From positions 2,415,241-2,479,240 of the forward strand of contig NZ_JAUSQZ010000001.1 of NCBI RefSeq assembly GCF_030811555.1: a stretch of 64,000 nucleotides of DNA, given 5' to 3'. Positions 9,585 through 21,500 of the stretch are shown one piece after another (positions within the stretch are counted from its first letter, which is position 1; the number at the start of each line of letters is the position of its first letter). The notes under the pieces are model-generated. The model did no database searches, was not told the DNA's origin, and saw nothing but the letters and a program-made list of their open reading frames with translations. Source of the DNA: Kineosporia succinea (GTDB lineage Bacteria > Actinomycetota > Actinomycetes > Actinomycetales > Kineosporiaceae). The position numbers and the translations under genes are program-made.

Positions 9585-9768
9585 TGCCGCTGTGCCGCTG
9601 TGCCGCTGTGCCGCTGTGCCGCTGTGCCGCTGTGCCGCTGTGCCGCTGTGCCGCTGTGCCGCTGTGCCGCTGTGCCGCTGTGCCGCTGTGCCGCTGTGCC
9701 GCTGTGCCGCTGTGCCGCTGTGCCGCTGTGCCGCTGTGCCGCTGTGCCGCTGTGCCGCTGTGCCGCTG
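9585..9768. repeat. octanucleotide array, block B: 23 copies of TGCCGCTG
   Basis: Directly after block A, 23 perfect copies of TGCCGCTG (184 bp) follow, differing from block A by one C-to-T change at the seventh base of every unit. The sharp switch suggests that one mutated unit was later amplified as its own block. Confidence 0.97.
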
Positions 9769-10000
9769 TGCCGAGTCCTTGGCCTCTCGTGGCCAGACTT
9801 CGCAGGCTGGACCAAGACAACAAGCCAGCGAGCAAGCGTTCTTAGACCGGCGCCGGTCGCTCGACACTCTGCCGTGGAGGCGTCGGCCAAGAGGTGCGGA
9901 ACGAATGATTCCTAGCGCAGGCTCGATCAACGCCGACGTCGTCCAGTCACGGAAATTGGCGCCCCCAAACCGCTTTCGAAGCGTTACCTCCTTCGAGCCG

Positions 10001-10014
10001 GTTTCACGTGAATC
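10001..10014. promoter_or_regulatory. parS: parS-like site 2
   Basis: GTTTCACGTGAATC, the same single-mismatch variant as site 1, lies 1.1 kb from it on the other side of the octamer array. Confidence 0.75.
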
Positions 10015-10983
10015 CAGATCTCGGCGACGCGCGTCAGCTTCAAGGAGGAGAAGAGCAGCGGCGCGGGAGGGCAAGCTGCCGGCGCAAGGCTTTCCACGCA
10101 ACGGCTTACGAGCATCGAGCGGTGTTGCCACTTGCTCCCGTCGGTTAACCCGCCGCGTCCTGCTTCTCACGGGCAGCTCTGGTTCAACGAGGATGCCGTC
10201 CCATCGAAGATCCCAACCTGGCTTAGGAGCGACAGATGACATGGGGGATAGGGCACGCGGCTCTCCACTCCTAAGGGATGACAACCCTGAGCTCACGCCG
10301 GGCAACCGGTCCGGCAGCGGCCGGGTGAGCATGAGAAGTAGCGCCGCACGAGCGCGGCAGAACATGCATCCGATCCGCCAAGACGCCGGCGACGAGCATT
10401 CGCTTCACGCTGATCGGGACCGCCACGTCCACGCGATGCCCCGGTTCGAGGTTGTGCTGGATCCCGACGCCCAGTCAGAGGCACCTGGCCTCTGATGCGT
10501 GCATGCCAGAAGGAGCTGCCTTGAAGAATTAGCACTGGCCCCGATGATCGGCTGGCGGCATTAGTCTGTGCCGCAACTGGCCCGGTCAAGACTGAGCAGC
10601 GCCAACTGCCTTTACACCTGTACGTAGGCCTATCGAACCTCTGTGCTGTAGGTCGAGAGTCTGTTGGATACGCATGGTCGTGCGTCTACTAAGGCGACGG
10701 CGGGATCCCTGAACGCTTGTTCAACAAGGTCCGGCAACGTCAATCGACTCAGGGCGGAGAACCAGGAAATGAAAGCTCTCTCCACAGAGGACCGGTTCCG
10801 ACGCGAGCATCCCAGCTCCAAGCACCTAAGCGCATGGCCGGTGAAACCTCACTGATCGGTCTGCGCATCGACAGCGAGGGGCAGATCGGTTGGATGACTT
10901 AGATGTTGGTCTGCGCTCCAGCCCGGTAACTCTCGTCGGTGGAGGCGGCCCTACCCATGCTCTGCCTGCTAGACGGCAAGTGC

Positions 10984-10997
10984 GTTTCACGTGAATC
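10984..10997. promoter_or_regulatory. parS: parS-like site 3
   Basis: GTTTCACGTGAATC, the same variant as sites 1 and 2, lies 1.0 kb past site 2. Confidence 0.75.
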
Positions 10998-12186
10998 GAC
11001 TGCCACCCGTGTACCTGAATGAGTGCTGCCGATCGGGCTTCGATTCGGTGGACAAGGAGCTCACTCACGTTCAGCGCAGGACGTGATCAGTACGCGGGAA
11101 GCGGTACGGGAGCACGCCCGCAAGCTGGCCTGACGAATTAGCTGCAGGGTGCAACTCTCTACAGCCGCTGAGCTTGGAACGACTTGTAGAGAATGCACGG
11201 ACGCTGACAAGCGGTAGCAAGAATGACTCAATCTGGCCCAGGACGTGGGCGAGGCCAAGGGGCCCTCAGCGGCGACACAGGGCGACCTCAAGAGGTGGCC
11301 TGGAGCTACCTACGAAGGTGGGTGAGATGCGGCCAGGCCCGAAGAGTTATCCGCGTGGTGTGCGCGTCCGAACAGCCGGACGCAATGACTAGCCGCGCCG
11401 AGCGGGCCAGAAGTCATCGATGGTCGCCGCCGGGTGTGCGTCTCGAACGCCAGCGGCGAGGGGGATGGGCAAGGCCGACTGATCATCCGCAGATGAGTTG
11501 CTCCCGCATTGCGCCGGGCTGCACCAGCGCCGCAGGTAGGTGGCGCTCAGGACTCAGCGAGCGTCTTGCCTCGGCCTGTCAATCCGAGACTATGGTCCGC
11601 TCGTGGATACGAAGCCGCCGAGGATCTTGCGGGCCTTGTATGTGCTCGCTGAGACGATGAGTGAATAGGCCAACATGCTCGCTACCTAGCTAGAGCCGTT
11701 GCTCGCTCGCCTCGGACGACAAGGGTCGGTTCGATCACCCAGTCGGCTTGAGCTGTTGCGCAGGTATCTCGGCCGGCGTTTCAGGTCTTGGCTGGACCTG
11801 CAATTCCATAATGCCTAGGCGCTGGTGGCCGTGAGGCACAGCGGTACGCCATACATGGGTAGTCGAATTGCCAAGCCGGGTTCTGGATATATGAAGAGAT
11901 TTGTGGAGGACGCCGCCGTCCAACGTTGGGGCCCGAGGTTCGTGACCTCGAACGGCGACGCGACCGTGGACGCGGTGACCGGCGCCGATCTCTCATGAAT
12001 CGACGCTGAGGAACCGCCGACAGACGCGGAGGCTGTGGCCTGTCCGCTTGTCTGGTCATTGGTTTCGATATCGCTACGGGCGCCCGGATAGGACGAAGGC
12101 TGTTGCATGACTGAGGGGACGCGCAGTCTGGGCGTGTGGTGAGAGTGTCGGCGGTCAGCCGAGCAGCGGGCAGGTGGCCGACCGGC

Positions 12187-12200
12187 GTTTCACGTGAAAC
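12187..12200. promoter_or_regulatory. parS: parS site 4 (perfect)
   Basis: GTTTCACGTGAAAC is a perfect palindromic ParB-binding consensus, flanked by C and G (12186-12201). Confidence 0.9.
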
Positions 12201-13110
12201 GCACTTGCTGGATTGACTCGGGGATAGAAGAGCTAGCACGAGGACCCGTCCCATAGCGCCGGGTGGGCTGGCGGGTGCTTCCAGGCCCTGCGAGTAAGCC
12301 GTCGATCTAGCCAAGTAGCTATCAACGGGGAGCCATCGCGAACCGTCAGACCGAAGCCGCAGAAGGCCGGGCAGCGCCGAGCGTGTTCGATGGCCCGAAT
12401 CCTCGCCTTGGCCTGGACACCCCTCATGCTCAGCCGGGTCGTTGACCACGGCGAAGAGCTTCAACTCCTCGCGCCGCGAGACCATCAGGTGCGGCGGGTG
12501 GACGTTATCGCTAGCTTGCCAGTGCCAGCTCGCTTCCTGCTGAAACTGCCGAGCAATGACCGGACGCCATCCCGCGGGGATCTACGGCTATCGACAGGGG
12601 GAACGCGTTTGGCCCCATGGTTGTGAGAACCGGGCTCTCGGAGCAGTGCGACCCTCGTGGTGAGCGCCGGCCTACCAGTTCACGAGCCTCCTTTCGAACT
12701 AGAAGGTCGTCGGTAGGGGGTACGCGGCGCAACGCATCCGCCTCTAGGACGTCTCAGAAGCAGAGACGAGTGTCGTTCGAACCGCCGTACTTAAGAGGGG
12801 CGCCGACGGTCAGGGCCTACCGCATCATGCGGCCGCGTAGAGCACGCCTTAATAGCCTCTGCCAAGGCGAATTCAATTGGGTGGGCGGCGTCGTGGATGC
12901 AGGATGTGGCGCTCCTCGAGGAAGGCTTGAACGGAGCATCAATGGCAATGGCCAAGTTCAGCCCTCTTCGCTACTGTCCCCTGCTTCATGTGTCAGGCCA
13001 TCCGAGCAGCGAGCGAGATGCGCAGGCAATGATCTCAGCTGTATCAACGCGTCTTCACGCGACGCATGGATCCGCCTGTCTGGCTGCCAGCAGTGAGGAT
13101 GACTCATGAG

Positions 13111-13124
13111 GTTTCACGTGGAAC
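13111..13124. promoter_or_regulatory. parS: parS site 5
   Basis: GTTTCACGTGGAAC matches the Bacillus-type parS core exactly (reverse complement GTTCCACGTGAAAC). Confidence 0.88.
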
Positions 13125-13987
13125 GGAGGATGAGCCCACCTGGTTGGACGTTGGGTCCTGCACGTCGATCCCGGCCGCCAGCTGGGTCCAAGGAGTCGCC
13201 GGCATGCGAGGCCGCCTCTGCCAGGTGCTCGGTTCCGGTGGCTGGCCTGCTCGATGACGAGGTGGCCTTCACCGGCCGACGCCCTGCTCCCCGCTCGGAA
13301 GACAGGGCCGTGAACCTATTGGCTGCGGACGCGACCAAGCACGCTAGCCGAAGAGCCTGTACGAGAAACGTTCACGGATCACCCCTGGGGCTCTTTGCAT
13401 GGAGTGTTCGCGCGCCCCATCTCACGGGCTTGAATCGTCAGACGTGCTGCTCGCTCTCCAGCCGCATATCCAGGAGAGCGAGGACCAGCCTGGGTGGACG
13501 GGGTACGCCGCGCTGAAACACCCGACTACGAGTCGATCGTGGAGATGGCGAGCTGTCCAAGTTGTTGTCGACCAATGAACCGAGCCATCCACAGATTCGT
13601 CCACGGCCTGTGCAAACTCTCCGGCCTCGAGCGAGCGGCCGATCGTCGCCCCAGCTAAGTGGACCCACCTTCCTGTCGGATGGGTTGTGCACGCCCTGAG
13701 ACAGACGGTGAGAGAGGTTGCTCAGACCGCGATTGAGGCTTCCCGCCTTGACAGACCTGAAGATCAGGAGCTGCCGGGCGGAGCGGAGACCTTCGGTAGC
13801 TCACACACGCAGGCCGCGGTTCCCGGCCCACCCTGACAGCTGCTCTGCTCCCCGCCTTGATGAGCGGATACACGTTCACCAAGGCCCCGGCGCCAAGAAG
13901 GCCGTTGTTCATTTCAGCACTTCGACGTTTCCGCCAGACGCCGGCTCTCCCGTGCGACGGCACCAGCTCGGCCTTCCCCATCCGAAC

Positions 13988-14128
13988 TCAGGCCGTAGGG
14001 CGGTGGCTGTCATCAAGCTCGACCCGCCTGAACCACAGCCGCCCTGGGGTCTCGGTGAGATCGAAGTTCTCAGCGACTTGGCCCGTGGTCCTGTCGCCTG
14101 CTGGCACAAGGGCCATGATCCTGGGGCC
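13988..14128 (-). pseudogene. IS3-family OrfA-like fragment
   Basis: On the minus strand this piece reads RIMALVPAGDRTTGQ then VAENFDLTETPGRLW, ending in a stop near 13988. That pattern resembles the helix-turn-helix part of IS3-family OrfA (AGDRT-GQVA--FDLTET-VR-WV). No start codon or C-terminal leucine zipper remains. It is opposite in strand to the OrfB remnant nearby, so it may come from a different element or a rearrangement. Recognition is from family memory only. Confidence 0.45.
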
Positions 14129-14269
14129 TTGAACTCCTGTGTGAAAGACCTGCATTCCTGTGGCTTCTTTTCCCGTGCCTTCTTCTTGCCATGACATGCG
14201 TGATGAAGATCGTCCAGGAGCCACCGCGCCGACGCAACGGACCAGGCTGCGGGTGAAGTCCCCCCGCGA

Positions 14270-15046
14270 CGGTGACGCTTCGGTCTTGGCGGAGCAGATC
14301 AAGGTCAGTCAGGCCGCCGCGAAGGGGCACTACGGATCCTCGCGCATTCACGCCTACCCAGGCTGTGTTCGTCGCGTCGGCTGTGATCGTGGCCAGCGTG
14401 CGTTCCTCGGCCAGTGAGGGCAGCAGCAGGGGGAGCGGGATCAGGAAGGCCAAGACCACGGCGGACGAGGTCGCGGCCGCGAGCAGGTTAAGACGCCAGC
14501 GCACGGCTCACCTGGCGAAGCTGCCCGCCCGATGCGCCGCCCGGGAGTCATTGGCAAGCACCGTCGCCGGTCTCGCCGCACAATGACCGTTGACTCGCAT
14601 GCTGCCGCGCGGGCGGATCTGAGTGGGCAGGACATCAGCGTCGATGCCGGCGCGATCAGCACGCGCCAGTGCGGCGACATCGCCTACGTCCGGATCTGGG
14701 CCGGCTGGTTGTTCCTGGCGACCGTCATCAACAGAGCCTCCGCCGGGTGGTGGGCTGGGCCGTCGCCGATCACCAGCGCACGGACCTGGTCGAGGACGCC
14801 CCGCGCCACGCCATCGCCCGGCGGCTCCCCGGCCGGGGTGATCTCTATCCGACCGAGGCCGTCAATACGCCTCACACCAATTCGTCCGCGCAGCAACTTA
14901 ACTTAGTGTTCGTTCATGACGTGGCCGCAAAGGTCAGTGCTGGGATAGCGCCGTGGGCGAGTCGTTCTCCCTGCCAGCATCAAGACCGCATTGCTCAACG
15001 CGGTCTCTTGGCCGACCAGACCACCACGGCCCCGGCGATCTTTGAG
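14270..15046 (+). pseudogene. IS3-family transposase (OrfB) remnant
   Basis: Pieces of an IS3-family DDE transposase follow in order on the plus strand but in shifting frames. VLAEQIKVSQAAAKGHYGS and SSRIHA (about 14280-14345) match the N-terminal helix. GDIAYVRIWAGWLFLATVI (about 14675-14735) holds the first catalytic Asp. After a frameshift comes RRVVGWAVADHQRTDLVED (about 14738-14800). GRKGQCWDSAVGESFS (about 14924-14971) holds the catalytic Glu. After another shift, IKTALLNAVSWPTR lies near 14983-15025. The segment with the middle Asp is unrecognisable, and about 150 bp of unrelated sequence sits at 14350-14505. It is clearly inactive and is the only mobile-element trace I can identify in the gene-poor region. 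Confidence 0.75.
14361..14504 (-). pseudogene. possible histidine-kinase N-terminal fragment
   Basis: The minus strand reads MRWRLNLLAAATSSAVVLA then a hydrophobic run and SLAEERTLATITADA. This is the look of the first membrane helix and start of the sensor region of an actinobacterial sensor histidine kinase. After about 48 residues the frame runs into the complement of the transposase remnant, so only a fragment exists. It appears to lie inside or between pieces of the IS3 remnant. The identification rests on general resemblance and is tentative. Confidence 0.3.
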
Positions 15047-15391
15047 TCGTCGAAGGTGAGGACAACCTCCGCCGACACCGCTTCCGCGTCGGCTATCTCA
15101 GCCTCGGCGCGTATGAGCAGTCCGCTAGCTTCGGCGGTCACCGGGCTAGCCTGACCGACACAACCCGCCTGTTCGCCACAGTGGGCCACGGTCAGACTGC
15201 TTTCGGAGCTGGCACAAGACCGAAGCAGGACCTCTCATGCCGGGCTCGTCATTCATCAACAACGCCGTCCACAAGCCAGCTCTCCAGAGGTTCTCCGCTA
15301 ATGGCCGGCCTGGTCTTGTCCCCAAGTTCTCCACAGAACAGTTTTCCCCAATGCGCAGGTCAAACGACTGTGACGGTGAAACTGCACAGCG

Positions 15392-15400
15392 CTATCCACA
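15392..15400 (+). promoter_or_regulatory. DnaA-box-like site
   Basis: CTATCCACA is one base from the consensus TTATCCACA. It is isolated in the gene-poor region, with CTCCACAG nearby at about 15330. Confidence 0.3.
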
Positions 15401-16239
15401 GGGTTCGATCTGGCCGATCTTGGCTGTGCACATTGGGGGTAAGGCTGGGGATTTGGCCTCATCCCTCGGTTGTGACGAGGTCCTGGACCTCAGGACGGTG
15501 AGAGTCGTCGAGTCCATGTCGCGCGCCGAGCGCAAAGCATGAATCAGGTCGCGCTTGGTTGATCTATGGGGCCGGGCCAGCGTCAAGAGCTTCGGGCGAA
15601 CGACCAACGTGCTGACGCATGGCCTCGGGTGAGCTGAGGAGTCATGCGCCGATAAGGATCGTCGGTCCGGCAGAAGTATTGCATCAGCCTAGGCTGACCT
15701 CGCTGGTTGGACTGCCCAATCGGGTACGGCATTGCCCGGCCGAGACATTGATGTGCCGGCTAGAGCAGTAGCCCTCTTGGCGGTGTGCCGAGGCGATAGA
15801 TAGGTGATCACGGGGGACCTCCGAGCACTCCGTTCTAACGTGCGGAACGGTTGGTGGAACCTCTCCCCAAATCCTCCAAGCCGAACTTGTTTCGTCGGAG
15901 CGGACGTGCTGGCGCTTTCCCACAGGCCTTGTTCAGCGGTGTGGACTAGCAAGGATCATGATCGCCGGTGCCACTGCGAGCTGATTCAAATGCGGTGCCG
16001 GGATCTCGATGCACGGTGTCGGCCGGCTCTGTCGAGAAGGTCGCGGCTGAACGCAGGACGGACTCAACTCCGTCGGTAACACGCAACGACGCGCCGACAC
16101 ACGCTCAGGAGACGACGCCTCGCAGCCTCGGGCATCGACTGCGCGAACGGTAGTTGATGGAGGGTGTGAACGATGATCGGCAAGTTCGGGAGAAGACTCG
16201 ATGTCAGGGCTACCAGCTTGACCAGTCGGTCTGGGGGTC

Positions 16240-16253
16240 GTTTCACGTGAAAC
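16240..16253. promoter_or_regulatory. parS: parS site 6 (perfect)
   Basis: GTTTCACGTGAAAC is a perfect palindrome. It is paired with site 7 only 76 bp away (start to start), the closest pair in the window. Confidence 0.9.
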
Positions 16254-16315
16254 TGAACGGAACCGGCGGAGGCATATGCATGCGCCGCACGGACCGGCAG
16301 GGGTCATGGGTCAGG

Positions 16316-16329
16316 GTTCCACGTGAAAC
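16316..16329. promoter_or_regulatory. parS: parS site 7
   Basis: GTTCCACGTGAAAC is the exact Bacillus-type parS core, in the opposite orientation to sites 5 and 10. Confidence 0.9.
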
Positions 16330-16713
16330 AAGACGCGTCGGACCAGGTGCTCGTCGGGTGAGGTCAACCGGCATGCCCGGGCCGAGTACTGCCGTTCGAT
16401 CGAGAGTCATGCAACACCCCGGAGGTGACGTCCGAGGGGTCATGACATGAGAACGGTCAGCGTCCCCACGAATCCACCCTTGGTCTTTCGGAGCTACGCC
16501 CCTTGCGATCGCATGGCTGATGGCCGGAACTTGCCCTAAACCGATTGCGCTACGAACCCGCTAGAGCGGCAGAGATCCCGTGAGGGGGAGGCGTAGCCGC
16601 TTGCTAGACCGTCTTGGCGAATGTTCAACCCCGTCGCCCAGCCTGGATGAACCAGAACGGCAGGCTAATGGCCCGCGACAGCCAACGAGGACCAGAATCG
16701 ACTGGCCAACACC

Positions 16714-16905
16714 TCATTTTCGATTGCTCCGGCGATGGCTAGCCGAGAGGCACGGTTGAAGGCCCTCGTGGCTACGCCGCAGATCTTGGACCTCTTGGGT
16801 GGGGGACGCGAGGAAACCAGCGGACTGAAAGATGCTCATAAGCAGTCGGCCGGCCAGTGAGTTGATCAACAACACGGTGTCGGCAACTCCGGCAAGGTCG
16901 AGCAT
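16714..16905 (-). pseudogene. 63-residue ORF, possible PIN-like fragment
   Basis: The minus strand from ATG 16905 reads MLDLAGVADTVLLINSLAGR and goes on for 63 residues to a stop. The D-x-x-LLINxLAGRL pattern followed by an SPTQEVQDL segment is reminiscent of the start of PIN-domain toxins. It is far too short for one (about 130 residues), there is no ribosome-binding site, and no antitoxin is visible. It could equally be chance. Confidence 0.2.
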
Positions 16906-18507
16906 CCCAGACTCGCGACATATGGAGGTGAGTGATCCACTTCCACCCCGACATAGCCAGTCCGAGGAGGGGTGGCTTTCTTCTCACGGAAACGACAGCC
17001 TGTGCCCGGCTGAGCTGATGCCACCGGGGCTCAACGTGGCGTGTACGTGCGGTGGTGCATCGCGATGCACCGGACTGTAAGCCCTGCACGTCGTCCCGCC
17101 CATTTGTCCATAGGCAGCGTCTGACTCACCTGGCGGGGTGTGAATCCAGGATCCCTCTAGACCGCTTGGCTCCGGTAGGCGTGCCCCGTTGCAAGCGTCG
17201 CTGAATGAAGCGGAAAGAGGGGAGCATGTTCCCGGGTTGAAGCGGTGAACATCCGCAGCCTGGCAGACATCACGCGCCGCGAGGTTGGTCGGACGCCGGC
17301 CGATAACGACATCGGTGAGGTGCGCGTCCCGTGGACAAAGCGATCCAAGGCGCAGGAGCTTGACATGGACGCTCCGGGCGCTGCTGCGGCCGCGGGGAGT
17401 TGTGGATGTGCTCGGAGGAGTACTGCGTCGCCAACCTGCGCTGGCACGACCTTCCTGCGCAACTGCATCCAACGTCGCGGCGTCCAGCTTGCTATTGCCA
17501 GGCTCTCAGCACGCTTGGGTAGCAGAACCACTAGGTGGTCGACATCATCAGCGATGATCAACTATTCCTGATTGCAGTCGACGGAAGTGTCGGCGCTGAT
17601 CCATTGAAGCTACTCGCGCAAGAGATCGAGTCTCCCACCGCGCGTCGATCGCTTGATCATCTGTGATGCTGTCGGACGTATACCGAGGTATCTACCGGTC
17701 GAGTTCCGTGGGTCAGCGGAAGCATCAATGTTGGCTAGCGTCGGGGATACCTGCCTGCGGGGCAGGCCAGAAGCCAGCCTGTCGGGAACCCGATGGCGGA
17801 GCAGTAATACTCGCCGGCACCAATCCACCGCGGAATATCGCTATCGCAGGAGAGCAGGAGTCGAGGCGAGAGCCTGAGTCGGCTCTTGTTGACTGAAGGT
17901 ATGAGCACGCGCCCAGGCCGAAGGCGGTCGAGCACCTGAGCATGTACCGCTGATCGTTTTGCGGCAGTAGTGGTAGCTGGCCGCCACGCGTCTAGCCGCG
18001 ACGCGGCAATCGGCGCCTCGCGTGTCCGTTTCCAGCGGAGTCGATATGGACGCCACCTGAATTCCTGAGCATTGCTACGTCTCGAAGCCCGCATGAGCTT
18101 GCGCGAGGCAAGTTCGTGGTGCTTCCGCCTCAGGTTGCGGCATCGAAGCCCAGTGGTCGGGCTTCGGCGACACCTCATGACCGATTCGCGCCTTGTGGAT
18201 GATCGGGTGTTCAAGCTTCGCCTGCCAGATCTGTGTCATCACCAACCAAGACACAGGTGGGGATTGCGCGGCACCCTCGACGGGATTCCGGCCGCCACGT
18301 CGTCCGTTAGGGCGTCCTAGACGCGAGACAGCGACAGGCATGACCGGCAATCAAGGTGATGATTCTGCATCGGTTGAGGGGACCGGGGCACGAGCTGCTG
18401 GGCCGCACGTCGCCGATCTAGGTGGCGCTCTCTTCTTGTCTATGCAGCAGCTTCGGTGTTCTGACCTGGGATCGAGGCGCCGTTAGCATGCGTCGGCCGG
18501 CAGCTTG

Positions 18508-18521
18508 GTTTCACGGGAAAC
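18508..18521. promoter_or_regulatory. parS: parS-like site 8 (degenerate)
   Basis: GTTTCACGGGAAAC has one mismatch (T to G) in the central CACGTG core. The outer half-sites are perfect. Binding may be weaker. Confidence 0.5.
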
Positions 18522-21500
18522 CATCCTCGGCAAGGAAGCGAGCCGCGTCGCTTCCGAACGATTCCGGCGCGCCGGTTAGGGCATGGATGGATGCCTGGCT
18601 TGCCTTGCGATTCCTAGTGATCAGTGACCATGCGATGGGGTCGTTATAGCTCCGGTCCGAGCCTTGGTCGTCAAATGGCAGGGGGACGGGCAGCGGGCTC
18701 GCGCGCGCCCAAGTATGGGGCCCGCAGGTAAGCGCCAGGCAGGGAAGATTGCCGTCGACCGACCGGGCGTCGGGCTGCCCATGGGAATGCTGACCTCGCA
18801 GGCTGGTGGTACGACTCCTTGAGCCTCGAGCACTGCAGATGGCCGTTAGCGGTGCATAGCTCAGTGAACGTTGGAGCCGACCGTGGCGGTGTTGGCTGAG
18901 GATGGAGCGGATCGCAACGGTGGTCCAGCTAGGAGATGAACCTGCCTCCGTGGTGTGAGGTTGTTGGCCGTGCCCGAGGTTGGATCCGGGTCACAAGCAT
19001 TGCCGACCGAGCAGCCAGACTCATGCTGATCACCGGCCCGAAAATGGTCCGGCCGCCTAGGTGAATCCAGTGAGAGGCCTGGCCTGGGCATTGCTGACGG
19101 AGTGCTCGGGCCTGAGGTGCAGGCCAGATAGACAAGGCTAGGCGTGGGCCGCTGCGTGAGTCTTGGCGTTCGGGCTGTGCGATCCGCTGCTGCCCGCGCC
19201 CACTCCGTTCACCACATCTTCGCTCTGCGCCCCGCCACCGTGTCCCACGCCGCCGTCTCTTCGCCCACAGATCATCCTCTCCACTGCATCACGCTCCCAT
19301 GTGTCGCTTCGCCGTACCTTGGATTTGCAGGCGAGAACTGACAGCACTCGACGGTTTGAGACGACGGCCCCTGCCGAACGGAGGTGTCATCAATGAGTCT
19401 CGACAGCACCGCGCCCAGCCGCCCATGGACCGATAGCGAGATCTGGTACCTCCCATTGATGCCGGACCAGCCTTCTGAATACTGCAGTTCAGGTGGACGG
19501 CTGGTGCGGGCGGGGCGAGCACCCGAGGTCGGAGTCGCGGCTCAACGCGCGGTCTCGGGTTGTCAGAACGGGCCGTCGTTCGTGAACGCGGTGGTATCGA
19601 AGTGCTGCCGAAGCAGGCCGTCAGCCGCTACTCCTACCGCCGGCGTCATGTCTTCTCCTCTCCACCGCACCTCTGCGCGGTACGCCCAGCTACGGCAATT
19701 CCCGCTGCCGAGAGCGACGCGATCGGGTGGGAGGAGTTCGCGCTTTCCTAGGGCTGTCATAGGAACGAGAGGGCAAGGCATCTCGGGGTGCGGAGGAAGA
19801 AGAGCACGGAGGGACGGGCTGCGATACGAGGGCGCGTGGAGAGGATGCCCGCGTAGTGAGGGGCGGGGGAGAGCCTCCTGGCCCGGTCGGAACTGGGTGG
19901 CGAGGGCGATGCCGGTGACCAGGTCGAGCATCCGGTCGGCCCCGACGGCATGGGTGCCGTGCCGAGAGGGGGTGCGGGCGTCACCCGCCCTGAACCTAGA
20001 ACCGCTCGCAGACCAGGCCTCCTACTGAAGGCCGGCATCCATAACTGCGTGGGCTTCTGACTCAAGGCGCCGCGATACCGCACAGACTCAATTGATCTCG
20101 ATCTCCAACTCGCCGGTGCCGTGGCAGGACACCGGAGCTGCGGCGCATGACAGGTCGGGTACCGATCAACCGAACTCCGCAGGGCATCGCCATCACCGGG
20201 CGAGGTACGAGGAGGCGAAGGATGGTGGAAGGGGTCCAATTGGCGGGAGGCGATGAGAACGGCGCGGCGGAAGACTGCCTGCCAGGTAGGCCCGCATAGC
20301 AGTGCAGCGCATCCGCCAGGCGCAGTGGCGAGAGAAGCGATGGGGAGGCGCTATGGCGAGAGCCATGGTGGCGAGAGGGGCTCCGCGTGTAGGGGAAGGT
20401 AGTCGGTGTGACGGCCGCGAGGACCGCCATACGCCGGCAACGGATACGGGGGAGTCGTACAGCTTCGGGCTAGATCTCGGTGTGAGACCCCGGGCGCGGA
20501 GAAGTCCGGCTTGTCGAACGGGAGCCGGGGCGCTGGTATGGGAGAGCACGCAACCTGAGTTCCAGAGCCCCGTCCAGTATGAGTTGGGGGAGGGGAACGC
20601 GGGGAACCTGTGCCTCTGAACCGTGAAACGGAAGAACTCGCGAAGACAGATACGAGCTGGCCCGACACACGAGGTTCAGGGAGCTGGGCCGTCCAAGAGG
20701 ATGACGGCTGATTCCGACTCAGCAGGCGTTACCGGAGTCAGCGAAGATCTGGCTGATCCGGGGATGGCTGAGTTGAGTCGTCTCGCGATGAGAGGTTGCA
20801 CGCGGTCTGGTTGACGCTTGGCGCTTCTGGCGTCTGCGGACGACAGCGGCTGGCAAGCAGGCCCGGACACGAGGACTGGCTGCGTTGTCGGGCCCGGTGC
20901 TCATTGGCGATGCAAGATCCATTCGTCCGCGGCGGATCGTGGCTGGGCCGTAATGTTGGCGGTCGCCTCAACGCCAGGGCGCTTCCTCTTGAGCAGCGGA
21001 TCCCCGATGTGTACCGCGCTGCTGCCGGTCCAGAGTGTCGACGCTGCGTGCCCTGACGGTGGCGCCCAATGCGGGCGACGCGTCAACCATGTTCCGTACC
21101 CCATGCTCAGCCCCACTCGCGACATCGCATAACACTCGACCGGTGCCCTGCAGATGGTCTCCGTGAGACGAGACGTGGTCGCGCTGGTTCTGTTCGGGAG
21201 GATCTGATGTCGGATCTTGATGGGGTGCGGGCCTTGTGGAGTCGCGTCGTCGCTGCAGACCGGTTTCCCCACAGGCGAAGTCCCATCCTTGAGCCGGCCT
21301 GATGGCGATGCCCTTTTGGCCGCGGGGGAGCGCACCCGCCCTCGACACGAAGGCCTCGCGATTGGGGTGCGGCGCGGTGTCTTGAGAAAGCCGTGCCACC
21401 CTAACGTCGTCTCGATACCCGCCACTCCCTTAACCAGGTCCGAGCATGACGCTGGCGTTGTGTCGAGGAGCGCGAGATCGTTGGGCCTCCGGAACGGCCC

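Noticed and set aside
8765-10495. Very long open frames (up to 454 codons) on both strands across the octamer array
   Set aside because: An 8-bp unit without stop codons keeps all frames open; the products are pure AVPPCRRA- or TAARRHGG-type repeats with no start signals. They are artefacts of the repeat.
18850-18920. tRNA-like words (GCATAGCTCAGT ... GGAGC)
   Set aside because: No acceptor stem, anticodon stem or T-arm can be formed around them.
19563-19931. Minus-strand frame starting MLDLVTGIALATQFRPG
   Set aside because: The first 20 residues look protein-like, but the rest does not and I cannot name a family; too weak to list.
20622-20629. CGTGAAAC as a parS site
   Set aside because: Only one half-site; the other half has decayed beyond recognition.
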